Shown: positions 35,743-45,160 of the stretch, in pieces
Position numbering within the stretch: the stretch's first letter is position 1
How the letters are laid out: the number at the start of each line of letters is the position of its first letter
Source of the DNA: Sphingobacteriia bacterium RIFOXYC2_FULL_35_18
Lineage (GTDB): Bacteria > Bacteroidota > Bacteroidia > Chitinophagales > Chitinophagaceae
Reading direction: 5' to 3'
NCBI GenBank assembly: GCA_001829005.1
Contig: MIAG01000001.1
Location: 310,001-374,000 of the forward strand
Length of the DNA: 64,000 nt
Program-made: the position numbers and the translations under genes
Notes under the pieces: generated by a model
What the model saw: only the letters and a program-made list of their open reading frames with translations
What the model was told of the DNA's origin: nothing
The model's database searches: none

Positions 35743-35750
35743 CAAAATTA
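35743..35750 (-). promoter_or_regulatory. -7 element abutting the GH32 gene start (leaderless)
   Basis: On the minus strand TAATTTTG matches TAnnTTTG and ends 4 bases before the ATG at 35738, so transcription should begin at about the start codon. Confidence 0.45.
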
Positions 35751-35787
35751 TGCTTACTTAAATTTAATGAATTATACTGATGCTTCT

Positions 35788-37824
35788 TTATTTCATCTCT
35801 GTCAAGGTTTTTTGTAGCCTAAACATTTCATCTCTTAGTCTCGCGGCTTCTATAAAATCTAAATCTCTTGCGGCTTTCTCCATTTCTTTTTTCACTTTCT
35901 TAATGGCCGTTTCTACTTGAGGTATGGTTTTAAATTCAACTTGTTCTTCTGCAGCACTTGGCACCAAAGATTCTTCTTGTTGTAAAGCATATGGATTAGA
36001 TGGGTCATAACCCTTAATATCCAAAACAGATGTTTGTGCAAAAACCTGCTCTTTGCTTTTACTAACCGTTGTTGGTGTAATGCCGTGTTCTAGATTGTAG
36101 GCAATTTGTTTAGCCCTTCTTCTAGTGGTTTCATCAATGGTACGTTGCATGCTCTCGGTCATTTTATCTGCATAAAAAATAACCAATCCGTTTACGTTTC
36201 TTGCTGCACGACCAGCTGTTTGTGTTAAAGAGCGTTCATTGCGCAAGAAACCTTCTTTGTCTGCATCCAAAATAGCTACCAGCGACACTTCCGGCAGGTC
36301 CAATCCCTCCCTTAACAAATTCACCCCCACTAATACATCAATTACTCCCAAACGAAGGTCTCGCAAGATTTCTACTCGTTCTAAGGTATCTACGTCGGAG
36401 TGAATATATTTTGATTTAATATTTATTCGGCCTAAGTATTTGTCCATTTCTTCGGCCATTCTTTTGGTTAGCGTAGTTACTAAAACCCGATCTCCTTTTT
36501 TAACCCGGTCGTCTATAGCATCTAATAAATCATCTATTTGATTGGTGCTAGGTCTTATTTCTATTGGTGGATCTAATAAGCCTGTAGGTCGTACAACTTG
36601 TTCTACTACTACTCCGCCAGTTTTCTCTAATTCATAGTCTCCAGGTGTTGCACTAACAAATATGGTTTGCCCAGTTAAACTTTCAAACTCATGAAAATTG
36701 AGTGGGCGGTTATCCATGGCACTGGGTAGTCTAAATCCATAATCTACTAATACTAGTTTTCTACTTCTGTCTCCGCCATACATACCTGCCACCTGAGGAA
36801 TGGTTTGGTGGCTTTCATCAATCACGCATAAAAAATCTTTGGGAAAATAATCCAATAAACAGAAGGGTCGGGTACCTGGTTTTCTTCTATCAAAAAAACG
36901 AGAATAGTTTTCAATACCATTGCAATAACCCAATTCACGAATCATTTCTAAATCGTATTCCACTCTTTCTTTTAAACGAGATGCTTCTATAAACTTTCCT
37001 ACCGATTTAAAATATTCCACTTGCAACATCATTTCATCTTGTATCTCGTGCATCACTTCTACAATCATGTCTTTAGGAGCAAGATATAGGTTGGCGGGGA
37101 ATATAGCCGCCGTATCCATTAAGCCAATACGCTTATTGGTAGCGGTTTCTATGCTTTCAATTTCTTCAATTTCGTCTCCCAAAAAAGTAACTCGATATCC
37201 AAAATCTACATAGGGCAGGTTGATGTCTACCGTATCTCCTTTAACCCTAAAAGTACCGCGGGTAAAATCCCCCTGGGAACGATTGTATAAAGAGTTTACC
37301 AATGCGTGTAAAAATCCTTGGCGAGATAACACCTGTCCTTTTTGTATTCGAATGATGCCATTCTCATATTCGGTAGGATTTCCCATACCATAAATGCAAC
37401 TCACACTAGCCACCACAATAATATCTCTACGGCCACTCAGTAATTGTGAAGTGGCTTGTAGTCTAAGTTTGTCTAACTCTTCATTAATACTAAGGTCCTT
37501 TTCAATATAGGTACCCGTTACTGGCATATAGGCTTCGGGCTGATAATAGTCGTAATAACTTACAAAATAGCCCACTGCATTCTCTGGAAAAAATTGCTTG
37601 AACTCTCCATACAATTGTGCCACCAAGGTTTTATTATGGGTCAAAACCAGGGTTGGCCTTTGTACCTGTTGAATCAAATTGGCAATAGTAAATGTTTTAC
37701 CACTTCCTGTTACCCCCAATAAGGTTTGGTATTGTTCGCCTTCGTTAACTCCATCTACCAGTTCTTGTATGGCTTTTGGTTGATCCCCTGCTGGCTGATA
37801 ATTCGTTTGTAACTGAAAGGGCAT
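35788..37824 (-). CDS. uvrB: excinuclease ABC subunit B
   Basis: DNA damage-verification helicase of nucleotide excision repair. The protein has 678 residues from the ATG at 37824 (MPFQLQTNYQPAGDQPKAI), the usual UvrB N-terminus; the frame runs 22 codons further up. Walker A GVTGSGKTFT (about 39-48), the beta-hairpin YYDYYQPEAYMP, VIDESHQTIPQ, the C-terminal helicase motifs (GVNLLREGLDLPEVSLVAIL, QTAGRAARN) and the UVR motif AARLRDEMFRLQ are all present. A TAAATTTG promoter element lies 15 bases before the ATG (37840-37847, minus). Confidence 0.97.
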   Translation of the reverse strand: MPFQLQTNYQPAGDQPKAIQELVDGVNEGEQYQTLLGVTGSGKTFTIANLIQQVQRPTLVLTHNKTLVAQLYGEFKQFFPENAVGYFVSYYDYYQPEAYMPVTGTYIEKDLSINEELDKLRLQATSQLLSGRRDIIVVASVSCIYGMGNPTEYENGIIRIQKGQVLSRQGFLHALVNSLYNRSQGDFTRGTFRVKGDTVDINLPYVDFGYRVTFLGDEIEEIESIETATNKRIGLMDTAAIFPANLYLAPKDMIVEVMHEIQDEMMLQVEYFKSVGKFIEASRLKERVEYDLEMIRELGYCNGIENYSRFFDRRKPGTRPFCLLDYFPKDFLCVIDESHQTIPQVAGMYGGDRSRKLVLVDYGFRLPSAMDNRPLNFHEFESLTGQTIFVSATPGDYELEKTGGVVVEQVVRPTGLLDPPIEIRPSTNQIDDLLDAIDDRVKKGDRVLVTTLTKRMAEEMDKYLGRINIKSKYIHSDVDTLERVEILRDLRLGVIDVLVGVNLLREGLDLPEVSLVAILDADKEGFLRNERSLTQTAGRAARNVNGLVIFYADKMTESMQRTIDETTRRRAKQIAYNLEHGITPTTVSKSKEQVFAQTSVLDIKGYDPSNPYALQQEESLVPSAAEEQVEFKTIPQVETAIKKVKKEMEKAARDLDFIEAARLRDEMFRLQKTLTEMK

Positions 37825-37920
37825 AACTAAAATATTGAGCAAATTTAGCGGCAAATTGACCAAATCGGCCATTTTACTGCTTTTTAACAACGCTTTTGAA
37901 AAACTTAATATTAATTAATT

Positions 37921-37936
37921 GTTACCTTTTTGTAAC
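37921..37936. promoter_or_regulatory. GTTAC-N6-GTAAC palindrome between uvrB and the next gene
   Basis: GTTAC (37921-37925) and GTAAC (37932-37936) form a symmetric site between divergent genes. The right half overlaps TAACTTTA (37933-37940), a plausible -7 element of the plus-strand gene at 37957, so a bound regulator could block it. Confidence 0.35.
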
Positions 37937-37956
37937 TTTAAGAAAATCGGATATCG

Positions 37957-39189
37957 GTGAAGAAGGGGGTTTGGACCATATTAATCATAAGTTGCTTGGG
38001 CGTTCAGCATTTGAATGCACAGCAATTGGCTGTTCCCGAAAAAAAACCTGACCCAGTTGGGTCCTATATTGATTTTTATGGTGACAAAGTTCATACCCCC
38101 AGTATGAACGATTTACAGGTTCTAATAGGGCAGCCCCTTACACATACCGCTATAGAGCAATTTTACTCCTCTTTAAGTTTGTTACCGTTTGGCAATTTGG
38201 TTGAAAACTTATTGGCTTTTAAAAAAGAGAAGCAATTAGACGACTGGTTATTTTATCAGTTGATTAGAACCGCGGCGGAATCAATCAGCCCTAAAAAAGA
38301 AAACTACCATCGCTATACTTTATACAAATGGTTTTTGTTGAATCAAACAGGCTATTCCGCAGTTACTCGATTAAGGAACGATACTTTATTATTGTATGTT
38401 CAGTCTAATGAAAATGTATATGATATTCCCTCCATGTTGTATGATCAAGAACAGTATATCTGTTTAAACTACCATGATTATGGAAGCAAAATTGACTTTA
38501 AGCAAGGGCGTTTTCAAGATATTAAAGTAGTTACACAAAATATTGCTACAAAGGGATTCTCTTATAAGATCAATCGCATGCCCGATTTTAATCCGGAGAG
38601 CTACGAAGTAAAGCCTATTCAATTTGCTTATGGTCAACGCAATTACGAGTTCAAAGTAAAAGTGAATAAGTCAATCAATAAACTATTTAATAATTATCCT
38701 TCTGTTGAATATGCCATGCAGTTTACTGCTCCACTTAGTAATGCAACCTATCAATCTTTGATTCCTGCCTTAAAGCAAACCGTGGCTAAAATGAATCAGA
38801 AAAAAGGAGTGGACTATTTAATGCATTTAACTCGTTCCTCTTTTGCGTTTGAAAACGATGCTTCCTTATACGGAAAGGACAAAAGATTTTCACCTGAACA
38901 AACTTTATTTTCAGAATACAGTGATTGCGAAGACCGTGCTGCTTTCTTTTTTTACTTAGTAAAAGAGATTTACAATCTTCCAATGATTGTGCTTTCCTAT
39001 CCTCAACATGTAACTGTTGCAATACAATTTGATTCTCCACAAGGAAATCCAATTGTTTACAAGGGAAACCAGTATTCAGTATGTGAGCCAACCCCACAAT
39101 TTAAGAATCTAAAAATTGGACAGGGTATTCCTTCTCTTAAAAAAGAGGCTTTTGAAGTAGTATATGAATACCAACCTAGTTACCGCTAG
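37957..39189 (+). CDS. secreted transglutaminase-like protein
   Basis: A 410-residue protein with a signal peptide (1-21, HLNAQ). The only suitable start is a GTG at 37957. The C-terminal third has the pattern of the transglutaminase-like cysteine-protease fold: FSEYSDCEDRAAFFFYLVK (catalytic Cys, about 325-343) followed about 20 residues later by SYPQHVTVAIQF (His) and then CEPT with a conserved-looking acidic position. The N-terminal two thirds match nothing I know. It could be a periplasmic peptidase or a cross-linking enzyme. Confidence 0.72.
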   Translation: MKKGVWTILIISCLGVQHLNAQQLAVPEKKPDPVGSYIDFYGDKVHTPSMNDLQVLIGQPLTHTAIEQFYSSLSLLPFGNLVENLLAFKKEKQLDDWLFYQLIRTAAESISPKKENYHRYTLYKWFLLNQTGYSAVTRLRNDTLLLYVQSNENVYDIPSMLYDQEQYICLNYHDYGSKIDFKQGRFQDIKVVTQNIATKGFSYKINRMPDFNPESYEVKPIQFAYGQRNYEFKVKVNKSINKLFNNYPSVEYAMQFTAPLSNATYQSLIPALKQTVAKMNQKKGVDYLMHLTRSSFAFENDASLYGKDKRFSPEQTLFSEYSDCEDRAAFFFYLVKEIYNLPMIVLSYPQHVTVAIQFDSPQGNPIVYKGNQYSVCEPTPQFKNLKIGQGIPSLKKEAFEVVYEYQPSYR

Positions 39190-39192
39190 TAT

Positions 39193-39783
39193 TTATTTTC
39201 TTCTTATCGTATGAATATAAACAGGGGGCTGAAGGTATTGATTGGCTTCTTTTAAATCGTGAATTTTTCTAATAATGGGCATGCCTTTTACAACAGAACC
39301 AAAAGCAGCAAAGCCCAATCCATCCGCCATATTTTCTCCGCCAAAATCAAATCCAGTTTCGTCTTCAACCATGATAAAGAATTCGGGACCGCCAGAACCT
39401 GGTTCATTCCTAGCCATTGAAATGGTTCCTTCTTTATGTAATATCCCCGTTTGTTTTGTAGACTCGTGCGGTATTCCTTGAAGACTTTGTGCCAATTTAT
39501 TATTCGATTTCCAAATACCCCCTTGAACTAAAAAAGCCTTTGGCGCATTAGAAGGTTGATTATACATATTAAGCACTCTGTAAAAATTGCTTTGATTATA
39601 ATAGCCAGAATCTATATAAGCCAAAAATGCATTGGCTGTTAATGGCGCTTTATGCGTATACAATTCAATTTCTATTTCTCCATAAGCTGTTTCAATAATC
39701 ACATGGGGTAATCCCTTTTGTGTTTGCTCTTTACAAGACCAAAGCAGTATGACTAAACAAATCGCTAATGGTTTTTTAAACAT
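39193..39783 (-). CDS. lipoprotein cyclophilin-type peptidyl-prolyl isomerase
   Basis: A 196-residue lipoprotein: the signal sequence ends in the lipobox LLWSC (Cys16). The cyclophilin domain shows VIIETAYGEIEIELYTHKAP, FYRVLNM, FLVQGGI, TISMARNEPGSGGPEFFIMV and the GFAAFGSVVKGMPIIRKI end. These fit an active isomerase better than the paralogue at 18800. It is anchored in a membrane facing the periplasm. It follows the phytase-like esterase gene by 16 bases. Confidence 0.9.
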   Translation of the reverse strand: MFKKPLAICLVILLWSCKEQTQKGLPHVIIETAYGEIEIELYTHKAPLTANAFLAYIDSGYYNQSNFYRVLNMYNQPSNAPKAFLVQGGIWKSNNKLAQSLQGIPHESTKQTGILHKEGTISMARNEPGSGGPEFFIMVEDETGFDFGGENMADGLGFAAFGSVVKGMPIIRKIHDLKEANQYLQPPVYIHTIRRK

Positions 39784-39799
39784 AACTATGAAGTATTGT

Positions 39800-40957
39800 T
39801 TAAGATTTAGGAGTCTTTAATTCTAAAAGTGTTATTTGAGACTTTTGGATAGGACTAAAATTATTATCTGATACCAATAATATACTTCTGTTGCCATTGG
39901 GTAAAATAGGTCCAAAGCTGATTCCTTCAATATTATCTGTATAAATACCCAGGTCATCTAAATTCATCAACAATGTTTTTTTCATCGGTTGATATTGAGC
40001 TGGCGCTTTAAGAGAAGCAAAGGTGGAAACATCTGTTGCCTGGTTATAGTCTGCTAAAAATATTTTAATGGAGCAGGCAATTCTTCCAGTAGAATAAGAC
40101 CGCTCTAATACCAATAACTGATTATTCCCAATCCACAAAAATTCAGGAACACTATTAATTTTATATTCATTAATAGGATTAGGGGCGTATACTACTGGAG
40201 ATAGTTCGTATGCATATTGATGGGTGGGTTGTTTTGTTTGCATATCAAACTGGTAAAATCTAATCATTGCACCATTTGGTTGTAAATCAGCTCTAGGACC
40301 ATCTTCTTGTAGCGGTTCTTCAACATTAAACATCAAGGTTTTATAATTATCTGCATAACTCATCCCTTCTAATACTCCGTTTTGTCTGGGCCCTTTTTCT
40401 TTAAAGCTCATATAAAGATTTTGGGGTATGGCAAGACTATCTTTAAATTTTCCTGTAGAATTGACGAAATAGACAGATGGATTAATTAAAATACTGTCTT
40501 TACCTCTTATGGTATTTTCTCCTTCACTGCTCCAAACCAATAAATTGCTATTGGGATTATAACGCATACTTTCAGGATCCGGCGTTTTATACGGATTCTC
40601 TTTAGTACTTGGGTAGGTTTTACCCAATTCATCTTTTAAATAAGCAAAATTGGTAAACAGTACTGTGTCAATTTTATTTTGCTTGATGCTTATTTTAGCA
40701 GTATAAAATCTGGCAGGATTAATAGAAGATCGATCGTCGCAAACTAAAAAATACCGGTTCCTTTTTTGATCGTAATCAATGGAAGACAAACCACCCACAG
40801 TTGTTTCCATAAAAGAAAAATTATGAGGAATAGTATACGTATGCAAATAAGTTAATTGTGTTTTATTAACGGGATAATCTACCGTTAGTTGTTGGGGGCT
40901 TTTACAAGAAAAAAATAACATTGAAAGAACAATGGGGGCACTCAAAAAATACTTCAT
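39800..40957 (-). CDS. secreted lipoprotein, esterase-like activity of phytase family
   Basis: A 385-residue lipoprotein (lipobox MLFFSC, Cys18). The body looks like a beta-propeller of the phytase-like esterase family: GGLSSIDYDQKRNRYFLVCD (about 56-75), PESMRYNPNSNLLVWSSEGE, GVLEGMSYAD, and the C-terminal NIEGISFGPILPNGNRSILLVSDNN. Asp/Glu clusters could bind calcium. The substrate is unknown (phosphate esters or other esters). It appears cotranscribed with the lipoprotein cyclophilin. Confidence 0.8.
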   Translation of the reverse strand: MKYFLSAPIVLSMLFFSCKSPQQLTVDYPVNKTQLTYLHTYTIPHNFSFMETTVGGLSSIDYDQKRNRYFLVCDDRSSINPARFYTAKISIKQNKIDTVLFTNFAYLKDELGKTYPSTKENPYKTPDPESMRYNPNSNLLVWSSEGENTIRGKDSILINPSVYFVNSTGKFKDSLAIPQNLYMSFKEKGPRQNGVLEGMSYADNYKTLMFNVEEPLQEDGPRADLQPNGAMIRFYQFDMQTKQPTHQYAYELSPVVYAPNPINEYKINSVPEFLWIGNNQLLVLERSYSTGRIACSIKIFLADYNQATDVSTFASLKAPAQYQPMKKTLLMNLDDLGIYTDNIEGISFGPILPNGNRSILLVSDNNFSPIQKSQITLLELKTPKS

Positions 40958-40993
40958 ATTTGTTATTAAGGCCGCAAATGTAGTAAAAATGGG

Positions 40994-41608
40994 CTACCAA
41001 CGATTGACTCTAGCATATTGGACCATCATCGCTGTGTTTTTTAAGTTTAATTTTCTCAGGATATTTCTTCGATGCGTGTTAATTGTTAATACGCTTAAAT
41101 TAATGGCTTCTGCTATTTCTTGGCTGGTTAAGCCCTTACTAATTAAAGAAACGATTTCTTTTTCTCTTTTACTTAAGCCCCCATCCTCTTCTTTTAATTG
41201 AGTCTGTAGCTCTTCTCCCCACATAAATACATGATTTCCAGCAAGTACTTGTTCAATTGCCTCAATTAACTCATCAGAAGAAAGGTTTTTGATAATATAT
41301 CCTTTTACACCTAAAAGTCTGCATTGGTGCATAATATCGTTGTCGTTTTCCATGCTTAATATAATGATGGAAGCGTTGGGATATTTACTTAAAATTTTTT
41401 CTGCAACCTGATAACCGTTGCCATCGGGGAAATGATAGTCTAATAAATAAATGTCTGGCCGTCTATCTTCATATAATTGAAAAGCATCTTTTGCAGTAAA
41501 TGCTTCTCCTACCCAATTAATCCATTCTTGTTCCCTTAAAACCATCTGAATACCTTCCGCAAATATTTTATGGTCATCAGCAATGGCTATTTTGGTTCTA
41601 TTAGGCAT
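40994..41608 (-). CDS. LuxR/NarL-type response regulator
   Basis: A 204-residue two-domain regulator from the ATG at 41608. The receiver has IADDHK, phospho-acceptor Asp57 in IYLLDYHFPDG and IKNLSSDEL. The C-terminal LuxR HTH (about 140-200) is GGLSKREKEIVSLISKGL onward, with TSQEIAEAINLSVLTINTHR. Its ATG overlaps the stop of the upstream kinase gene by 8 bases (ATGCCTAA), so kinase and regulator are translationally coupled and form a pair. Confidence 0.93.
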   Translation of the reverse strand: MPNRTKIAIADDHKIFAEGIQMVLREQEWINWVGEAFTAKDAFQLYEDRRPDIYLLDYHFPDGNGYQVAEKILSKYPNASIIILSMENDNDIMHQCRLLGVKGYIIKNLSSDELIEAIEQVLAGNHVFMWGEELQTQLKEEDGGLSKREKEIVSLISKGLTSQEIAEAINLSVLTINTHRRNILRKLNLKNTAMMVQYARVNRW

Positions 41609-43451
41609 GAAGAGGGTTTTTCGATCCGGATATTTCAATTACAATACTAGTGCCTTTTATGTTTGAATCAATCAAAATTTTTCCACCTAAGTATTCCACT
41701 CTATACCGAATATTTTTAAGCCCTATGCCTTCGGATTGATTGGGTATAAAACCTGTTCCATTGTCTTCAACTAATAGGGTAATAGTTTGGTTGTTGGGTT
41801 CCTCCCATAATGAAATATATACCTCTGTAGCATGGGCATGTTTTTTCACATTATGTATCAATTCAGATACAATTCTATAAAGTCCGGCTTCCACTGCTAA
41901 TGGATACCTGCTATGAATAGTACAATCTAAATGTGTCTTAAACTCGTTAGATAAATTCCATCTGGCAACCGTTTTTTCTAAAATAGCAACAAGGCCCTTC
42001 TCTGGTAAATTAACCGGCATTAAATCATGGGCAATATTTCTAAGGTCTTCAATTGCTTCAGACAATTGTGTATCTAACCAAGCTTGGTTAGATATATCTT
42101 GTTTCAACTTGTTAAAAGCACCAATTCTAATACTACCGAGTAACCCACCTAATCCGTCGTGTAGTTCTCTGGCCAATCTTGATCTTTCCTCTTCTTGAGC
42201 TTGAATAAGCCTATCTGCTTGTAAACTTCGTTCCAATATTAACTCTTGTTGTGCCTGCTCTCTTTCCTTTTTATAATAATTGTATCGCTGTGTTAAACCA
42301 AATGAAAGAATGGTACTATTTGCCAATATTCCTATTGCCGATCCATACTTATTAATAAAGAAAACCCAGTTCTCTTGAACATTATATTGAGATAGTATAA
42401 TTAAAATACTAAAAACAGCATGAACCATAAAAGCAGCAAGAAAAAATAAAGAAAGCGCTTTGGCTTTTTTATAGCTCTTAATGATAAAAAATAAAACAGT
42501 TGCCATAGATACCAACCATAAAATATTTGCAACACTTAGGGTTAAATATCTAAGCCATTCTTCTGCTAATAGAATATTTCCAAAAACAAATACTGCAATT
42601 AAAAGAATTAGAAAACCCTGCAAAACTCTTGTGAATCCATTATAAATAGGGGTTCTCTCGGTTGGGGTAAAATATTTTCTAGCTAACTCTACAATAAAAA
42701 GAAAAGAAGTTGTACTAAATATAGGCCTTGCCTTACTAGCCATTTCAGGAAGGTTGGGCCAAAAAAATTGAAACCCTATTCCCCAGTTGGATATTACCCA
42801 TAAGGCGGAAGAACAGACAAATAGAATGTAAAAAAAATGAATATTATCTCTGAGAGAGGCCCATAAAAACAAATTCAACAAGACCAAAAAAATCATCCAT
42901 CCAATAAAAATGCCGTATGCCATTTTTTGGTTAGAGAGATATTGGGTCATTTCTTTTTCGGCTACTATTCTAATTGGTAATTCGAGGGATTCTCCTTTTT
43001 TGTCTACTTCAATTAATAAGCCGTTGGTTGAATTTGGAATTTGAAACCAAAAGTCTGGATCATTTAATACTCGTTTACTAAAATTAAAATAATCACCAGA
43101 TTCATAAGCCAAAATGGGCTGTTCATTTTGAATAGTATAAATTCTTATTTCATTAATATGCGGATTCGCAATTTGCAAAAAATCACCTATTTCATTCGGA
43201 GTATTTACATAAACCCACCATTTGTATTTTGAAAAACCTGGATTAAAAAATCCATTTACTACACTGTCTTTTTTATTTAGAATGACTTTATAAGCAAGAA
43301 AAGGGCTCATTGCTTTTTCGTCTGAAAGCGTATAAATAACGGGCTCTTGAAAATTATTGTTTTCTTGTGTTACCCTATAAATCCAAAATACAAGTCCACT
43401 AAATAATACTAGGCTTAGCATTATTGCACTTAGCTTGGTATTATTTTTCAT
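41601..43451 (-). CDS. 7TM sensor histidine kinase (HisKA_3 type)
   Basis: A 616-residue membrane kinase. An N-terminal anchor, an extracytoplasmic 7TMR-DISMED2-like domain (about 40-165) and seven hydrophobic segments (about 175-385) precede a coiled coil (KKEREQAQQELILERSLQAD). The HisKA_3 dimerisation motif SRLARELHDGLGGLLGS holds the phospho-His. The HATPase has ELIHNVKKHA and VEDNGTGFIPNQ. This is the NarX/DesK-like branch that pairs with LuxR regulators, as the overlapping next gene confirms. ATG at 43451 preferred over a GTG two codons earlier. Confidence 0.92.
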   Translation of the reverse strand: MKNNTKLSAIMLSLVLFSGLVFWIYRVTQENNNFQEPVIYTLSDEKAMSPFLAYKVILNKKDSVVNGFFNPGFSKYKWWVYVNTPNEIGDFLQIANPHINEIRIYTIQNEQPILAYESGDYFNFSKRVLNDPDFWFQIPNSTNGLLIEVDKKGESLELPIRIVAEKEMTQYLSNQKMAYGIFIGWMIFLVLLNLFLWASLRDNIHFFYILFVCSSALWVISNWGIGFQFFWPNLPEMASKARPIFSTTSFLFIVELARKYFTPTERTPIYNGFTRVLQGFLILLIAVFVFGNILLAEEWLRYLTLSVANILWLVSMATVLFFIIKSYKKAKALSLFFLAAFMVHAVFSILIILSQYNVQENWVFFINKYGSAIGILANSTILSFGLTQRYNYYKKEREQAQQELILERSLQADRLIQAQEEERSRLARELHDGLGGLLGSIRIGAFNKLKQDISNQAWLDTQLSEAIEDLRNIAHDLMPVNLPEKGLVAILEKTVARWNLSNEFKTHLDCTIHSRYPLAVEAGLYRIVSELIHNVKKHAHATEVYISLWEEPNNQTITLLVEDNGTGFIPNQSEGIGLKNIRYRVEYLGGKILIDSNIKGTSIVIEISGSKNPLHA

Positions 43452-43487
43452 TACCATTATTTATTTTACATTGAATTGTAGCAAAAA

Positions 43488-45143
43488 TTATTTCAAAAAT
43501 GCAGGAGGGTGAATGGTTTCCCACTCCGTTGCTTGTTGATAATATTTTGCAGCCAGCAATATTGAAGCTTCTTGGTAAAGGTTGCCAATAAAGCTTATAC
43601 TGGTAGGTAAACCTGATCTTTTATCGAAACCTGTTGGTGTGCAAACAACTGGCTGTCCTGTTAAATTGGTTATTGCTGATTGGCTTCCGCTGCCCCTTGT
43701 TGGACATATTAACACATCAACCTTACTTAATGCCTCATGAACTTTTTGTTGCAATTGGTAGCGCATTCGATTGGCATTCACATATTCTACCGCTGGCACC
43801 AATCTAGATACCCTAAAGCTATTGGGCCAATCAAATGGTCCTTGTCTAGTTAATTCGTCATCAATATTTAATCTCGTTAAACCATCAAAGGCAGCTGCAG
43901 ATTCTGCACTAATAATTACATCCATAATATTGGCTTTGTAAACGGCCGTATCTGGAAACTCAATTGGAATTAACTCCGCGCCCATTTCTTTAAATGCCGC
44001 CAGCACCTTCCATTCGTTTCTTGATGTGTCTTTAATTAGATCAAAATAGTTTTTTGCATACCCTATTTTTAATTTTTTGATGTCCCCATCTGGTTGATAG
44101 TTAAATGGAATATTCACTGCAGACTGGTCTAAGCCATCTGTTCCATGAATATAATTAAATACAATTGCAGCGTCTTCTGCAGATCTACATATTGGACCAA
44201 TCTTATCTAAGCTCCAGCTTAAAGCCATAGCACCTGTTCTACTAATTCTTCCAAAAGTTGGCCTTAGTCCGGTTGCACCACATGTAGATGAGGGAGATAT
44301 TATAGAGCCCCAGGTTTCTGTTCCAATTGCAAACGGAACCAAACCAGCAACTGTTGCAGAAGCAGAACCTGCAGATGATCCAGAAGAACCCGTTTTTAAA
44401 TTCCATGGATTCTTTGTTCTTCCACCATACCAGTAATCGCCCATTGCTAAAGCACCCAAAGTAAACTTAGCTACCAGTACAGCACCTGCATCTCTTAATC
44501 GATTGTATACATAAGCATCTTCATCAATTACTTGATTTTGATAAGGAGCAGCACCCCAGGTTGTTTTGGTCCCTCTTACAGAAAACAAATCCTTTAACCC
44601 ATAAGGAATACCATGCAATGGACCGCGATACTTTCCTGAAGCAATTTCCTCGTCGGCCAACCTAGCTTGCTCTAGCGCAATTGATTCAGTAATTGATATT
44701 ACGCATTGAAGGCTATCAGCGTATTGCTTAATTCTATCAATAAAAAATTGGGTAAGCGTTACAGAGCTGATTTGTTTAGATTTTATTAAAACCGATAAAT
44801 CTGCAATACTATAAAACGCTAAGTCGGCTTTATTGATTGGATTTAACACGTTTTTATTTGTCTTCCACTTTATGGCTTTTTGCTTTTTTTCAATTTGCAA
44901 TCCAGGAACAACTGGGTTTTGCCATAAACTCATTGGCAAACTGTTGTTAAGATTTTGTTTATGCATGTCTTTATACACTTTTAGGTTGTCTTTAATACCA
45001 ACATACATAGTATCAACCTCTTTATTATTGTATTGCAAGTCAAATAGCTTTGCTGCTGAAACAATATCCTGTTTAGTAATTGTGTCTTGTGCAAATGATT
45101 GCAAACTCAATAGTAGTGCAAATAGCGTCGTATACTTTTTCAT
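43488..45143 (-). CDS. secreted amidase-signature hydrolase
   Basis: A 551-residue amidase of the GatA/AmiE family with a signal peptide (ending SLQSFAQ), so it acts in the periplasm or outside. The catalytic Lys is in GIPYGLKDLFSVRG, the cis-Ser in GSSGSSAGSASATVAG, and the nucleophile Ser in GTETWGSIISPSSTCG. It is not GatA: the N-terminal 90 residues differ and it is exported. Likely substrates are peptide amides or other amides; unknown. It lies between the metallopeptidase and kinase genes on the same strand. Confidence 0.9.
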   Translation of the reverse strand: MKKYTTLFALLLSLQSFAQDTITKQDIVSAAKLFDLQYNNKEVDTMYVGIKDNLKVYKDMHKQNLNNSLPMSLWQNPVVPGLQIEKKQKAIKWKTNKNVLNPINKADLAFYSIADLSVLIKSKQISSVTLTQFFIDRIKQYADSLQCVISITESIALEQARLADEEIASGKYRGPLHGIPYGLKDLFSVRGTKTTWGAAPYQNQVIDEDAYVYNRLRDAGAVLVAKFTLGALAMGDYWYGGRTKNPWNLKTGSSGSSAGSASATVAGLVPFAIGTETWGSIISPSSTCGATGLRPTFGRISRTGAMALSWSLDKIGPICRSAEDAAIVFNYIHGTDGLDQSAVNIPFNYQPDGDIKKLKIGYAKNYFDLIKDTSRNEWKVLAAFKEMGAELIPIEFPDTAVYKANIMDVIISAESAAAFDGLTRLNIDDELTRQGPFDWPNSFRVSRLVPAVEYVNANRMRYQLQQKVHEALSKVDVLICPTRGSGSQSAITNLTGQPVVCTPTGFDKRSGLPTSISFIGNLYQEASILLAAKYYQQATEWETIHPPAFLK

Positions 45144-45160
45144 AGATCAATATTCAAATT

